DNA of 64,000 nt from Aromatoleum toluclasticum ATCC 700605 (GTDB lineage Bacteria; Pseudomonadota; Gammaproteobacteria; Burkholderiales; Rhodocyclaceae), in contig NZ_KB899495.1 in NCBI RefSeq assembly GCF_000378245.1, positions 25,638 to 89,637 on the forward strand, written 5' to 3'. Positions 1 to 8,506 of the stretch are shown one piece after another; positions within the stretch are counted from its first letter, which is position 1; the number at the start of each line of letters is the position of its first letter. Both the position numbers and the translations under genes were made by a program. The notes beneath the pieces were generated by a model. The model saw nothing but the letters and a program-made list of their open reading frames with translations. It did no database searches and was not told where the DNA came from.

Positions 1-1
1 C

Positions 2-88
2 CTGCACAACCTCTTCATGAAGCTGCGGGTGCGCAACCGCTCCGCGGCGATCTTCAAGGCCAAGCGCGCGGGGCTGCTCAACCGCTAG
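2..88 (+). CDS. C-terminal end of a LuxR/NarL-type HTH regulator (partial)
   Basis: Only the last 28 codons are inside the window. They read HNLFMKLRVRNRSAA and end GLLNR, which matches the recognition-helix end of a LuxR-type HTH (usual pattern VKxHLxxIFxKLxVxNR). The domain normally sits at the C-terminus of two-component response regulators, so the receiver domain is expected upstream of base 1. The frame stays open after the stop into an EAL-like remnant, which suggests local rearrangement. Identification rests on a short stretch. Confidence 0.6.
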   Translation: MHNLFMKLRVRNRSAAIFKAKRAGLLNR

Positions 89-277
89 TGGGCTGCGGCG
101 CGCGTCAAGGTAGTCGTCGCAGAGGACGTTGAAACCGAATCGGCGTGGAATCAACTGGTCGCCCTCGGCTGCGACACCGGTCAAGGCTATTACATGGCCA
201 AACCCATGCCGGCGGACCAGTTCAGCGATTGGCAGATGCAGTACGACGCCGGCATCGGCACCTACCGGATGCACTGA
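89..277 (+). pseudogene. EAL-domain (c-di-GMP phosphodiesterase) C-terminal remnant
   Basis: The reading frame immediately after the LuxR stop codon encodes VVAEDVETE, then LGCDTGQGYYMAKPMPADQF, and stops at 275-277. This is the hallmark end of EAL phosphodiesterase domains (VVAEGVETE, LGCDxxQGYxFxxPxP). It has no start codon or N-terminal part, and the catalytic EAL signature is missing, so it is a broken gene fragment. It is in the same frame as the LuxR tail, so the two may once have been one reading frame or may have been joined by deletion. Confidence 0.7.
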
Positions 278-443
278 AGAGCGTCGGGTCGACTCCAGCG
301 ACGCATCCGCGGCTGCAGATTCCGGTTGCGGTCAGGGGGCCATCGTCTAAGTTGAATCAATCCCACAAGGTTCGGTGCCGGGGAGCAAGGCGGTCCCCGA
401 ACATCGAAGTCATGTCCAATCGCAACAAGAAGGAGACAAGTCG

Positions 444-815
444 ATGACTGCGAAAACGCTCTATGAACGTCTTGGCGGCTATGACGCCATTGCGGCCGTC
501 TGCAATGATCTGTTGCCGCGTTTGCAGGCGGACCCGCAACTGGGGCGCTTCTGGCTGCATCGAGGCGACGATGGCATAAGTCGTGAAAAGCAGCTCCTGG
601 TAGATTTTCTGTGTTCGAGTGCGGGCGGCCCGCTGTACTACACCGGACGAGACATGAAGATCACCCATAAGGGCATGAAGATCAGTGAAAGCGACTGGTC
701 GGCATTCATCGGGCACCTCAATGCCACGCTGGACGCCTTTCAAGTCCCGCAAGCCGAATGCGACGACGTGCTGGCATTTGTACAGAGCACGAAGTCGGAC
801 ATGGTGGAGGCATGA
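444..815 (+). CDS. Truncated haemoglobin, group 1 (trHbN/GlbN-like)
   Basis: This 123-residue haem protein starts MTAKTLYERLGGYDAIAAVC, the standard N-terminus of group 1 truncated globins (YxxLGGxxAI). The proximal histidine is in ITHKGMKIS, preceded by the usual YYTGRDM. I chose ATG 444 because AAGGAGA lies just upstream; the frame also opens 69 bases earlier. Family members bind O2 or NO and are often linked to NO detoxification. It stands alone, flanked on both sides by gene fragments, and has no clear functional link with the catabolic genes downstream. Confidence 0.9.
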   Translation: MTAKTLYERLGGYDAIAAVCNDLLPRLQADPQLGRFWLHRGDDGISREKQLLVDFLCSSAGGPLYYTGRDMKITHKGMKISESDWSAFIGHLNATLDAFQVPQAECDDVLAFVQSTKSDMVEA

Positions 816-861
816 CTGAGGACGCATCGGAGCACGACTGATCTGGCGCTTGGGGCATCGC

Positions 862-1110
862 ATGGCCACGTCGAACGACTCCATGCTCCAGCGCCTGATG
901 GCCACCTTTCCTCGCCCGGGGCGTATCGAAGCGATCTATCTGCGCGCCGCGCGGAATGAGCCGGTCCGCTTGGCCGAAACCGCGACAGCCATCGCCGGCC
1001 TCGGACTCGACGGCGACCGTGCAGCGCGCCAGCCGCGTACCGGGCAGCCACCCTCCGACCGCCAGGTCACGCTCATCCAGGCCGAACACCTCCATGACGC
1101 CTCATTGTGA
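862..1110 (+). pseudogene. Truncated MOSC-domain protein
   Basis: The 82-residue product contains GRIEAIYLRAARNEPVR, TAIAGLGLDGDRAAR and RQVTLIQAEHL, the N-terminal part of a MOSC (molybdenum cofactor sulfurase C-terminal-like) domain. Homology stops after the QAEHL motif and the frame ends a few codons later. Intact single-domain MOSC proteins are roughly twice this length, and the conserved cysteine region is absent. No convincing continuation is visible before the next gene at 1219, so it looks like a deletion remnant at the left border of the catabolic island. Confidence 0.75.
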
Positions 1111-1218
1111 GGCAAAAGGGTGTCTAGGAAACCCGGGGCGATTCACACATCCTTTACGGGTACAACGTACTTCAACTCTTCTCCTTCCACACGACAATTT
1201 AGTTCTGTGTCGACGATG

Positions 1219-2928
1219 TCAGATCGACCTGATCCGCGCCACGAGGATGGCTGATCGTCCCTCCGCCAGCGCCCGCATGCAGCGTCCGATGGCGCCGGGA
1301 AGGGCGGCGGGGTCATCGACCCATTCACCGTGGGCACCGGCCGCCTCCCCGACCTTTTCGTAGCGAATACCGTCGGCGATTGCCGCCTGATAATCTCCGC
1401 CGGCCCGGGCGGCCCCATCAGGATAGACCCTGAGCGTCGCGCCCTTGACGGCACCCCATCCGCCGTTGTCGAGCACAATCGTGAAGATCGGCAGGTTCCG
1501 CTCCCTGGCGACGATGTAGGCAGGCGTCGGCCCCGAGAAACAGAAACTGGCGTCGCCGGTGATATGGAAAACGGTGCGCTCAGGGTAGGCGAGCTTCGCG
1601 CCCAGCGCCGCGCCGGCACCGAATCCCAACCCGCCTCCGCCGTTGCCGAAGAGTGTACCGGGGCAGTTGCGGCGGATCTGGCCGAGCACGGGCAACACGT
1701 TGGTGATCGCCTCGAGAATGACGATATCCTCGTCGTCGATGACCTCGTTCAGCCGCGCGGCCACATGCGCCGCAGACATCGGCTCCGAGATGCATTGCGC
1801 GTCAGCAGCAGCCTGCGCAGCCTCGGCCTGCCGCCGCTTCGCGAGCTCGGCGAACCGGGCCTGCGCGGCGCGGTGGTAATCGTCCGAAGCCCTGTCGCGC
1901 ACCACTTCCAGCAGTCGCCGCAGCACGCGGCAGCTGTCGGCCTGAATCCGAAGGTGGCTCGGGAAACCCCACATCGGCATGTCCTTCTTGATGACGTCGA
2001 CGTCGAGGTGCACCCACTGCGTCGCCGGGTTCTCCCGCGCGAACTTCGGAATCCACGGCACATCCACATCGACGAGCAGCCCGAAATCGCAGTCGGCAAT
2101 CGCCGGCGAAGCCGAGTACCCGCCGAAGCACGGCGAGTCGTGCGGAATGTTCAGATAGGTCGGATTCGACTCGTACACGCGCATACCCGTCAGCCGCGCC
2201 AGTTCGTCGATGACGGGCGGACAGGCCGGATTGCGCCCCGAATAAGAGGTGATCAGCATCGGATCTCGGGCGGCGAGCAGCCGATCTGCGATCTCGATCA
2301 CCGTCGCGTCGTCGACGCCGCCAACGGCCACGGCACCGTAGCGCTCGGCACCGAAGCTGCGGCCCGCCTCGTTCGGGCAGTCGGCTGCCAGCACTTCGCG
2401 TGCGGCGGTGAGGAACACCGGCCCCGGCGGGTCGCTGTGCATCACCGAATGCGCGCGGCGCACGACCTCCTTGGCGACTACTCCCGACGGCAGGTCGTAG
2501 GCCCATTTCACGTAGGGCCGCACGAGGCTCGCCATGTCGTAGGGGTCCTGCACGAAATTCACGTAGGTGTCGCGCGTCCCGAGCAGTTCTCCCCGCTGCG
2601 AAAACGGAGCCTTGCCCGCGAACAGCAGGACCGGCACGCGCGTACGGAACAAGTTGTGCAGCCCCATTGCCGCGTTCGCGGCGCCCACATCGACATGCAC
2701 GAGAACCGCCTGCCCGCGGCCGGTGCACATCGCGTAACCGCCAGCCATATGCACGGCGAGATTCTCATGCGGACAGAGAATCACCGTCGGCGCTTTACGT
2801 CCTGACTCGCGCCAGCGCGCGATCTCTTCAATGAGCGGAACGTGGTCGGTGCCTAGGTTGCAGAAGAGGTACTCGATCCCCGCCTCCTGAAGCCCTTCGA
2901 GAAACCAATGCGCGGTCGTTCTGTTCAT
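1219..2928 (-). CDS. ThDP-dependent decarboxylase/acetolactate synthase-like enzyme
   Basis: The 569-residue product is a full-length member of the acetolactate synthase/benzoylformate decarboxylase family (COG0028 type). The N-terminal pyrimidine-binding domain has the activating Glu in CPHENLAVHMAGGYA. The C-terminal domain carries a GDASF...LDNGGWG motif, matching the GDG-x(~25)-N Mg-ThDP site with Ala in place of the last Gly. I used ATG 2928 (MNRTTAHWFL), preceded by GAGGAAAC, rather than the ATG 21 bases upstream. Substrate is unknown. A 2-oxoacid such as an arylglyoxylate would fit the molybdoenzymes and the aldehyde dehydrogenase of this island, but that is inference. It is divergent from the MarR gene. 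Confidence 0.8.
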   Translation of the reverse strand: MNRTTAHWFLEGLQEAGIEYLFCNLGTDHVPLIEEIARWRESGRKAPTVILCPHENLAVHMAGGYAMCTGRGQAVLVHVDVGAANAAMGLHNLFRTRVPVLLFAGKAPFSQRGELLGTRDTYVNFVQDPYDMASLVRPYVKWAYDLPSGVVAKEVVRRAHSVMHSDPPGPVFLTAAREVLAADCPNEAGRSFGAERYGAVAVGGVDDATVIEIADRLLAARDPMLITSYSGRNPACPPVIDELARLTGMRVYESNPTYLNIPHDSPCFGGYSASPAIADCDFGLLVDVDVPWIPKFARENPATQWVHLDVDVIKKDMPMWGFPSHLRIQADSCRVLRRLLEVVRDRASDDYHRAAQARFAELAKRRQAEAAQAAADAQCISEPMSAAHVAARLNEVIDDEDIVILEAITNVLPVLGQIRRNCPGTLFGNGGGGLGFGAGAALGAKLAYPERTVFHITGDASFCFSGPTPAYIVARERNLPIFTIVLDNGGWGAVKGATLRVYPDGAARAGGDYQAAIADGIRYEKVGEAAGAHGEWVDDPAALPGAIGRCMRALAEGRSAILVARIRSI

Positions 2929-3025
2929 CGTTTCCTCCGTGCCGGGCATCCCCGGAAGGTTGTCGTATGGTCAGCTACCGATTCCGTCCGAGCCGCTCAA
3001 ACGATTGCTGCGAAATAAAGTTGTT

Positions 3026-3039
3026 TATATTTCAATATA
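3026..3039. promoter_or_regulatory. AT-rich palindrome in the 2929-3304 intergenic region
   Basis: The sequence TATATTTCAATATA is a palindrome with 6-base arms around two bases. It lies about 100 bases upstream of the decarboxylase-like gene start in the 376-base gap before the MarR gene. AT-rich palindromes of this kind are typical MarR operators. A TTGACA hexamer reading toward the decarboxylase gene lies at 3063-3068. Nothing else recognisable was found in the gap. Control by the adjacent MarR is inferred from position. Confidence 0.4.
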
Positions 3040-3304
3040 TTCTGAACTTTTCGTCAGACGTATGTCAATTATGCAGGCACGCAGGCGCGATCCCGGTCGA
3101 ACCCGCTGGCGGCGACACCGACCACCCGTCACGATTCGCGCGCCCACGCCGAAGATCCGCGCCGGGAATGGTCCACGCCGTCCGATGGCGGAGGCACCGT
3201 CGGAGAAACAACGAGACGCCTCTTCGCGGCAGCGGCAAGTTGAGCTAAATTGATCATCCGACGTCTGCCGATGACGGCCGCAGCACCGCGGCCGCGCTCC
3301 TCTC

Positions 3305-3847
3305 ATGACCGCCCCCTCCAAACTCGATGATCTCTACTGCCGTCCCGGCTTCCTTTTCAAGCGCTGCCATCAGGTCGCCGCGGCGATCTTCATCGAGGAG
3401 TGCCGCGAGTTCAACGTGACCTCGTCGCAGTTCAGTGCGCTTTACGTCCTTCATACACACCCCGGCGTCGACCAGATCGCGCTCGGCCGTCTCACCGGCC
3501 TCGATCGCTCGACGGTCGGCCTCGTAATCCGGCTGCTCGAAGAGCGTAAGCTTCTCGAGCGATGGCCCAATCCGCACGACAAGCGGCGCATGCAGCTGAA
3601 ACTATCGGCAGCGGGCGAGCGACTCCTCGAGGAGGTCACGCCCGCCGCGGAGCGCGCGCGGCAAAGAGTCCTGGCGATCCTGCCGCCGTCGCAGCGGGAC
3701 GAGCTGATGCAACTGCTCGTCAACTTACTCGAACGACATGGCGCCGTAATCGACGCGGAGGCGATTCTCGAAGGAAAACACCGGCCGGGCCGATTCGATT
3801 TTTCCGAAGCCAAACCCGCGCGGCCCGCCCGGCGCCGCGGCGCCTGA
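3305..3847 (+). CDS. MarR-family transcriptional regulator
   Basis: The 180-residue product is a typical winged-helix MarR protein. Residues about 40-75 form the HTH (VTSSQFSALYVLHTHPGVDQIALGRLTGLD), and the wing contains RWPNPHDKRRMQLKLSAAG, the conserved DxRxxxLxLTxxG-type segment. The C-terminal tail after residue 150 is basic and low-complexity. MarR proteins are dimeric repressors usually released by small aromatic ligands. It is divergent from the ThDP enzyme and convergent with ubiX, so either may be its target. The start lacks a strong ribosome-binding site. Confidence 0.85.
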   Translation: MTAPSKLDDLYCRPGFLFKRCHQVAAAIFIEECREFNVTSSQFSALYVLHTHPGVDQIALGRLTGLDRSTVGLVIRLLEERKLLERWPNPHDKRRMQLKLSAAGERLLEEVTPAAERARQRVLAILPPSQRDELMQLLVNLLERHGAVIDAEAILEGKHRPGRFDFSEAKPARPARRRGA

Positions 3848-3926
3848 GCGGTCGCCGCGCAGCTGCCCGACCTCAGCCAATGCAACCGTCCGTCCGAGCG
3901 GACGCGGTAGGACGGGCTTGCTCCCG

Positions 3927-4529
3927 TCAGACCGCCACCTTCAGCGGCGCCGCGAGCTCGCCCGACTCCGGTTCCTTCCAGCGGCGGAACAGCCGGTGCG
4001 GAATATCGAACTGGTCGAGCGCCTTGCCCACGCTCTGATTGACGATGTCGTCGATGCTCTGTGGCCGGTTGTAGAACGCCGGCATCGGCGGCAATAGCAC
4101 TGCACCGTAACGCGTCGCCTGCGCGAGCAGTTCGATGTGGCCGAGGTGCAGCGGCGTCTCGCGGACAAGCAGTACGAGCCGGCGCCGCTCCTTGAGGCAC
4201 ACGTCGGCCGCGCGCGTCAACAGATTATCGTTGTACGACGCGACGATGCCTGACAGCGTCTTGATCGAGCACGGAGCGACGAGCATCCCCATGGTGCGGA
4301 ACGAGCCGCTCGCGATCGCGGCACCGATGTCGCGGTGCGGATGGACGACGTCGGCGAGCGACTCGACTTGCTCCACCGTCCAGTCCGTTTCGTCGTGAAT
4401 GGTGCGTCGGGCCGAAGGCGACATCACGAGGTGAGTCTCTATATCCGGGAATTCCTTCAGTGCTTCAAGCGCACGAATCCCATAGATTGCGCCGGATGCG
4501 CCAGAAATTCCGATGATCAGACGTTTCAT
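3927..4529 (-). CDS. ubiX: UbiX-type flavin prenyltransferase
   Basis: UbiX transfers a dimethylallyl group to FMN to make prenyl-FMN, the cofactor of UbiD decarboxylases. The 200-residue product starts MKRLIIGISGASGAIYG, the classical FMN-binding start, and has VAPCSIKTLSGIVASY and ERRRLVLLVRETPLH, which are hallmarks of UbiX/Pad1. A GGAGGTGG ribosome-binding site precedes ATG 4529. It is the last gene of the minus-strand run and lies 57 bases after idi, whose product makes DMAPP. It also has its own promoter with an operator shared with ubiD. The partner is most probably the UbiD at 21868-23460. Confidence 0.95.
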   Translation of the reverse strand: MKRLIIGISGASGAIYGIRALEALKEFPDIETHLVMSPSARRTIHDETDWTVEQVESLADVVHPHRDIGAAIASGSFRTMGMLVAPCSIKTLSGIVASYNDNLLTRAADVCLKERRRLVLLVRETPLHLGHIELLAQATRYGAVLLPPMPAFYNRPQSIDDIVNQSVGKALDQFDIPHRLFRRWKEPESGELAAPLKVAV

Positions 4530-4549
4530 CTTGCCACCTCCAGCCCGTT

Positions 4550-4578
4550 ATAATAAGTCTCACAGTATGAGATTACAA
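4550..4578 (-). promoter_or_regulatory. ubiX promoter with operator between -35 and -10
   Basis: On the minus strand, TTGTAA (4573-4578) and TATTAT (4550-4555) are separated by exactly 17 bases. The spacer is almost entirely the imperfect palindrome GTCTCACAGTATGAGAT (plus-strand 4557-4573). The same element, differing at two of 17 positions, overlaps the ubiD promoter. This position would allow repression by a regulator bound between the two promoter boxes. The regulator itself is not identified. Confidence 0.65.
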
Positions 4579-4586
4579 AATCAAAG

Positions 4587-5117
4587 TCAACGTAAAACCC
4601 ACCCTGTTTCGAAGGATCGCGTGACGTGCTCGAAGCAGTCGCCCAGCCAGTAGGTGTACGCGTCCGGCCGCGCCTTCAGCTCGGCGCGCAGCCGCGCGAG
4701 GTCCATCCATGACCAGCGCGCGACTTCCTCCGGCGCCGGGGTCGGCGAACCGTCGAAACGCCCGAAATACACATAGTCGTACTCGTGTTCGATGAGCCGG
4801 TTCGGCAGCACGGCGCGATAGACGAAGCCGAACTGCTCCTCGAGCGCGCAGTCGATGCCCATCTCCTCGCGCAGGCGCCGGCGCGCGGCCGCGGCACGCG
4901 GCTCGCCGGGGCGCGGGTGGCTGCAGCAGGTGTTGCTCCACAGTCCCGCTGAGTGGTACTTGCCCGCGGCGCGCTGCTGCAGCAGCAGCCGGCCGGCGGC
5001 GTCGAACAAGAACACCGAGATCGCACGATGCAGCCGGCCGTCGACGTGGGCAGCGAGCTTGCCCGCGGTGCCGATCTCGGCGTCGTGCTCATCGACGAGT
5101 ATGACCCGATCTTCCAT
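4587..5117 (-). CDS. idi: Isopentenyl-diphosphate delta-isomerase, type I
   Basis: The enzyme interconverts IPP and DMAPP. The 176-residue product has the type I Nudix-fold signature: HRAISVFLFD, the catalytic cysteine region SNTCCSHP, the Nudix box around RRRLREEMGID, and the catalytic Glu region IEHEYDYVY. Length matches the family (about 180). I chose ATG 5117 (MEDRVILVDEHD) with a GGGAAGAGA ribosome-binding site; the upstream open frame is unrelated. The gene is optional in bacteria using the DXP pathway. Its position directly upstream of ubiX suggests it supplies DMAPP for prenyl-FMN, which is an inference from gene order. Confidence 0.93.
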   Translation of the reverse strand: MEDRVILVDEHDAEIGTAGKLAAHVDGRLHRAISVFLFDAAGRLLLQQRAAGKYHSAGLWSNTCCSHPRPGEPRAAAARRRLREEMGIDCALEEQFGFVYRAVLPNRLIEHEYDYVYFGRFDGSPTPAPEEVARWSWMDLARLRAELKARPDAYTYWLGDCFEHVTRSFETGWVLR

Positions 5118-5143
5118 TCTCTTCCCTCCCGGTGCCGTCGCTT

Positions 5144-6790
5144 TCAGCCCGGCCCCTTCGGCACATCGGCGCCGACGAAGGCCTTGACGAGCGGCGGGCG
5201 CTCGCCCACGTGGAACGCGAGCTTGCGGTTCTCGATCGCGCGCTCGGCGGCGGTCACGCGTTCGCGATGCCGCAGGTGCGCGAGCCAGTTCTCGTCGATG
5301 AACTGCTCGACGTAGCGGCCCGCATGCGCGACGTCGCGGAAGATTGCCCACGACATCGCGCCGTTTCTCAGCCGCGTGCGCCGGCTCGCCTGCATCAGCT
5401 TGAGGAAGTCAACCGCCCGCCCGGGATCGATCAGGTATTCGACCGTCACCATCACCGGGCCCTGCGCGGGTTCGAGCGGAACCGCGAGCTTGACCGCGCG
5501 GCGGTACGGCGACGGCGTCAGGTCGCCGTCGCCGTGCCCGTCAAGTTTCAGCCGCCACGTCGCCGCGAGGCCGACGAGCGAAGTCACCGCGGCAGTCAAC
5601 AGGCTCGTCGCCACGCCCGCCTTCGTCGCAAGCTGCCCCCATACCGCGCCGCCAAATGCCATACCGACCCACAGCGCCATCAGCACGAGCGCGAGACCGC
5701 GGCCGCCGACCCAGCGCGGCAGCGCCATCTGCGCGGCGACCTGGAACGCACTGAACGCAGCCATCCAGCCGAAGCCACCGGCGACCATTGCAGCGCCGAC
5801 GGCATATGCGCTCGACGACAGGCCGACGACGGCGGTCGCGGCGGCGCTCAGCGTCCATGCGCTCGCAAGCAGTTGGTCGCGCGACACGCGCCGGCGGACG
5901 CGGCCGAGCACCAGCGCGAGCACGAGTGCCCCCAAGCCGAAGCACGATACGAGCAGGCTGTAAGTCGTGGGGCCGGCCTGCAGTTGGTTCTTCGCAACGA
6001 CCGGCAGCAGTACCAGCGGCGCCCCACCGAAGAACGAGCAAACCGCGCCGCGCGCGAGCACTGCGAGGAGCGCTGGCGTGTGGAGCGCAAACTGGATGCC
6101 GACGCGGATCGCGCCGATGAAGCGCTCGCTCGGCAGGTTGCTCGCCGGGGACGCGTCGCGCCGCCAGCGGAGCAGAAAATAGACCGCGACAGCCGACAGC
6201 AGCGCGTTAAGCAGGAAAACCTGGCCTGCACCGGCCGAGGCGACGATCGCGCCGGCGATGACCGGCCCTACCGCGCGCGAGCTATTGAGCGCGACGCCAT
6301 TAAGCACGACGGCGCCGGCGATCTCATCGCGCGGCACAACCTCCTGCATCAGCGACTGGTAGGTGGGCAGCCGCATCGCGAGACCGCAGCCCATCAGGAA
6401 CGCGACGAAAAAGAGCCACCTGCCCGTGAGAGCGCCGCTGACCGCGAGCACGCCCGCGAGCAGCGACGCGGCGGTGACCCAGCACTGCGAGAAGATTAGG
6501 TAGCGGCGCCGGTCGATGATATCGGCGAGCGCGCCGCTCGGCAGCGCGAGCAGGAATACCGGCGCGGTGGCCGCCGTCTGCACGAGTGCCACGAGCAGCG
6601 GCGTACTATCGGGCATCGTCGCCATCGTCCAAGCGGCCGCGACCTCGAACATCCAGCTGCAGATGTTCGCGGTCAGCGCGGTGATCCACAGCAGCCGGAA
6701 CACAGGGCGGCGCAACGGCGCCCAAGGGTCGATGACGGTGGCGGACGCGGGCGGCCCGGCGTCCGCGACAGGCGACGTGTCGCGCTTCAT
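5144..6790 (-). CDS. MFS transporter with C-terminal ferredoxin-like domain (MFS_3 type)
   Basis: The 548-residue product has about 12 hydrophobic segments over residues 25-410, including the loop ADIIDRRRYLIFSQ, a variant of the MFS motif A (GxLaDrxGRR). The last 120 residues form a soluble domain (VTVEYLIDPGRAVDFLKLM, MSWAIFRD, ENWLAHLRHRERVT) resembling the monooxygenase-like extension of the MFS_3 'secretion effector' group. I chose ATG 6790 for its GGAGACACGG ribosome-binding site over the ATG 30 bases upstream. The group is mostly export-type, but the substrate here is unknown. It lies 26 bases before idi and 121 bases after the DUF35 gene. Confidence 0.82.
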   Translation of the reverse strand: MKRDTSPVADAGPPASATVIDPWAPLRRPVFRLLWITALTANICSWMFEVAAAWTMATMPDSTPLLVALVQTAATAPVFLLALPSGALADIIDRRRYLIFSQCWVTAASLLAGVLAVSGALTGRWLFFVAFLMGCGLAMRLPTYQSLMQEVVPRDEIAGAVVLNGVALNSSRAVGPVIAGAIVASAGAGQVFLLNALLSAVAVYFLLRWRRDASPASNLPSERFIGAIRVGIQFALHTPALLAVLARGAVCSFFGGAPLVLLPVVAKNQLQAGPTTYSLLVSCFGLGALVLALVLGRVRRRVSRDQLLASAWTLSAAATAVVGLSSSAYAVGAAMVAGGFGWMAAFSAFQVAAQMALPRWVGGRGLALVLMALWVGMAFGGAVWGQLATKAGVATSLLTAAVTSLVGLAATWRLKLDGHGDGDLTPSPYRRAVKLAVPLEPAQGPVMVTVEYLIDPGRAVDFLKLMQASRRTRLRNGAMSWAIFRDVAHAGRYVEQFIDENWLAHLRHRERVTAAERAIENRKLAFHVGERPPLVKAFVGADVPKGPG

Positions 6791-6911
6791 CCGTGTCTCC
6801 GTGGAAGTGGCGAGCCGCACGCGAGCCGGCCCGTGCGGGCCGCGGCCCGCACGCGCATCCGTCCGCCTTTCGCCACTGTGGCCGCCGTCGCCACGCTCTG
6901 CCCCTCGGTGC

Positions 6912-7304
6912 TCACGCCGGCCGGAACATCGGCACCGGCGGGCCGCCTTCGGTGGGGACGAACACGACCGACACCGACTGCCCGATGGCGAGCGCCGCTG
7001 GATCGCAGTCGATCAGGTTCGTCAGCATCGTCACGCCTTCATCGAGCGTCACATACGCGAGGGTATAGGCGGATTCGGCTTTGCCCATCGTGCTGTACGA
7101 ATAGATCGTGCCGCGGCCTGAGGCGGTAAGCCACTCGGTACGCCCGCTCAGGCAGTGCGGGCAGATCGCCCGCGGGTAGTAATGCACTTCGCCGCAGTCG
7201 CCGCATTTCTTTAACAGCAGCTGCCCTTCGCCGGCCGCCAGCCAGAACGGCTCGGTCTCCGGATGCGGGCGCGGGGCAATAATCTTTCTGTTGACCGTGG
7301 TCAT
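6912..7304 (-). CDS. DUF35/OB-fold acyl-CoA-associated protein (ChsH2-like partner)
   Basis: The 130-residue product has a zinc ribbon (CGDCGEVHYYPRAICPHC) followed by an OB-fold (GRGTIYSYSTM...YTLAYVTLDEGVTMLTNL), the DUF35 arrangement. Such proteins act as obligatory partners of thiolase-like enzymes and MaoC hydratases, for example in steroid side-chain cleavage where ChsH2 supports both a hydratase and the Ltp2 aldolase. Start ATG 7304 lies 5 bases after the stop of the thiolase-like gene, so the two are translationally close and very likely form one complex. Confidence 0.88.
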   Translation of the reverse strand: MTTVNRKIIAPRPHPETEPFWLAAGEGQLLLKKCGDCGEVHYYPRAICPHCLSGRTEWLTASGRGTIYSYSTMGKAESAYTLAYVTLDEGVTMLTNLIDCDPAALAIGQSVSVVFVPTEGGPPVPMFRPA

Positions 7305-7309
7305 GCTGC

Positions 7310-8473
7310 TCACTCCCTTCCGAGGATCACGGTGCCGGCGACATGGCGCGACGCGAGCGCGCCGCCAATGCCGCTGGCGATCGCGAGATCGCAGTTGCGG
7401 ACCTGTACCTTCTCGTGCGCCTCGCCACGCAGCTGGCGCACCGCTTCGATGATCTTCGTCATGCCGCCGCGATTGGCCGGGTGGTTGTTGCACAACCCGC
7501 CGCCGTCGGTGTTGAACGGCAGCCGGCCGATGCCGGCGATCAGATTGCCGTCGGCGACGAAGCGGCCGCCCTCGCCTTTCCTGCAGAAGCCGAGGTCCTC
7601 AAGCTGCACGAGCACGGTGATCGTGAAGCTGTCGTAGAGCGATGCGTAGCGGATGTCCGTCGGCGCGACGCCCGCTTCGGCGAACGCGGCGGGTCCCGAC
7701 CACGCGGCGGCTGAGAACGTCAGGTCGACCTTGCCCGCGGCGGCGTTCTTGGGCGCCTCGCCCGCGCCGAGCACGGCGACGAGCGGGCGGTTCAGGCTCT
7801 TCGCGATTTCGGGGCGCGCGACGATCACCGCGCCGCCGCCGTCGCTGACGACGCAGCAGTCGAGCCGGTGCAACGGGTCGGCGACCATCGGCGAATTGAC
7901 GACCTCCTCGACGGTGACCACCTGGCGCAGCATCGCGTTCGGGTTGTGCTGCGCATGGTGCGACGCGGCGACCTTGATCCACGCGAGCTGCTCGCTCGTC
8001 GTGCCGAACTCGTGCATGTGACGGCGCGCGACCATCGCATAGAGGTTCTGCGTCGCCGGGGCGAACGGCAGCTCGAACTGGACGTCCGGCGTGTCCGGGT
8101 CGGGCGGGCGCAGCGCGAGCGACGCCGCGGCGGCGCGCGGCCGCCCGGCGAGCGTCACGAGCGCGACGTTGCACTTGCCCGCCGCGATCGCCTGCGCCGC
8201 ATGCGCGACGTGCAGGATCGGCGCCGAGCCGCCCGACTCGGTCGAATCCATGTGGCGCACCTTCAGGCCCATGTACTCCACCATCGACGCGGTGCCGAGC
8301 CCCGGCGCGTCGCCGGCGCAGAAGTAGCCATCGATATCGGCCTTCGTGAGACCCGCGTCGTCGAGCGCGCCCTTCGCGACGTCGGCGTGCAGGCGCGCCA
8401 CCGACAGCGTGTCGGCCTTGCGCGTCGGATGCTCGTAGGCACCGACGATGTAAGCCTTGCGTTTGATGCTCAT
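7310..8473 (-). CDS. Thiolase-fold protein lacking the acylating Cys; possible Ltp2-type aldolase
   Basis: The 387-residue product belongs to the SCP-x/lipid-transfer branch of thiolases. Conserved parts include VVSDGGGAVIVARPE, ASLYDSFTITVLVQLEDLGFC and DGGGLCNNHPANRGG, which carries the histidine. At the position of the acylating cysteine (normally NCxSG/CATGS) it reads STESGGSA at residues 77-84, so classical thiolysis is not supported. Thiolase-like aldolases such as Ltp2, which cleave tertiary beta-hydroxyacyl-CoAs, also lack this cysteine and need a DUF35 partner, which is the next gene here. A retro-aldolase role is therefore likely but inferred. Confidence 0.85.
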   Translation of the reverse strand: MSIKRKAYIVGAYEHPTRKADTLSVARLHADVAKGALDDAGLTKADIDGYFCAGDAPGLGTASMVEYMGLKVRHMDSTESGGSAPILHVAHAAQAIAAGKCNVALVTLAGRPRAAAASLALRPPDPDTPDVQFELPFAPATQNLYAMVARRHMHEFGTTSEQLAWIKVAASHHAQHNPNAMLRQVVTVEEVVNSPMVADPLHRLDCCVVSDGGGAVIVARPEIAKSLNRPLVAVLGAGEAPKNAAAGKVDLTFSAAAWSGPAAFAEAGVAPTDIRYASLYDSFTITVLVQLEDLGFCRKGEGGRFVADGNLIAGIGRLPFNTDGGGLCNNHPANRGGMTKIIEAVRQLRGEAHEKVQVRNCDLAIASGIGGALASRHVAGTVILGRE

Positions 8474-8506
8474 CGTGTCATTTCCTCGTTCGTCAAGAGC
8501 CGGACG

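Noticed and set aside
1330..2805. Long plus-strand open frame (491 codons) opposite the ThDP enzyme gene
   Set aside because: It is an antisense shadow in GC-rich DNA with arginine-rich low-complexity sequence and no family motifs; the minus-strand frame has clear catalytic motifs.
5132..6499. 455-codon plus-strand open frame opposite the MFS and idi genes
   Set aside because: Arg/Ala-rich shadow sequence with no recognisable domain; the opposite strand encodes well-conserved proteins.
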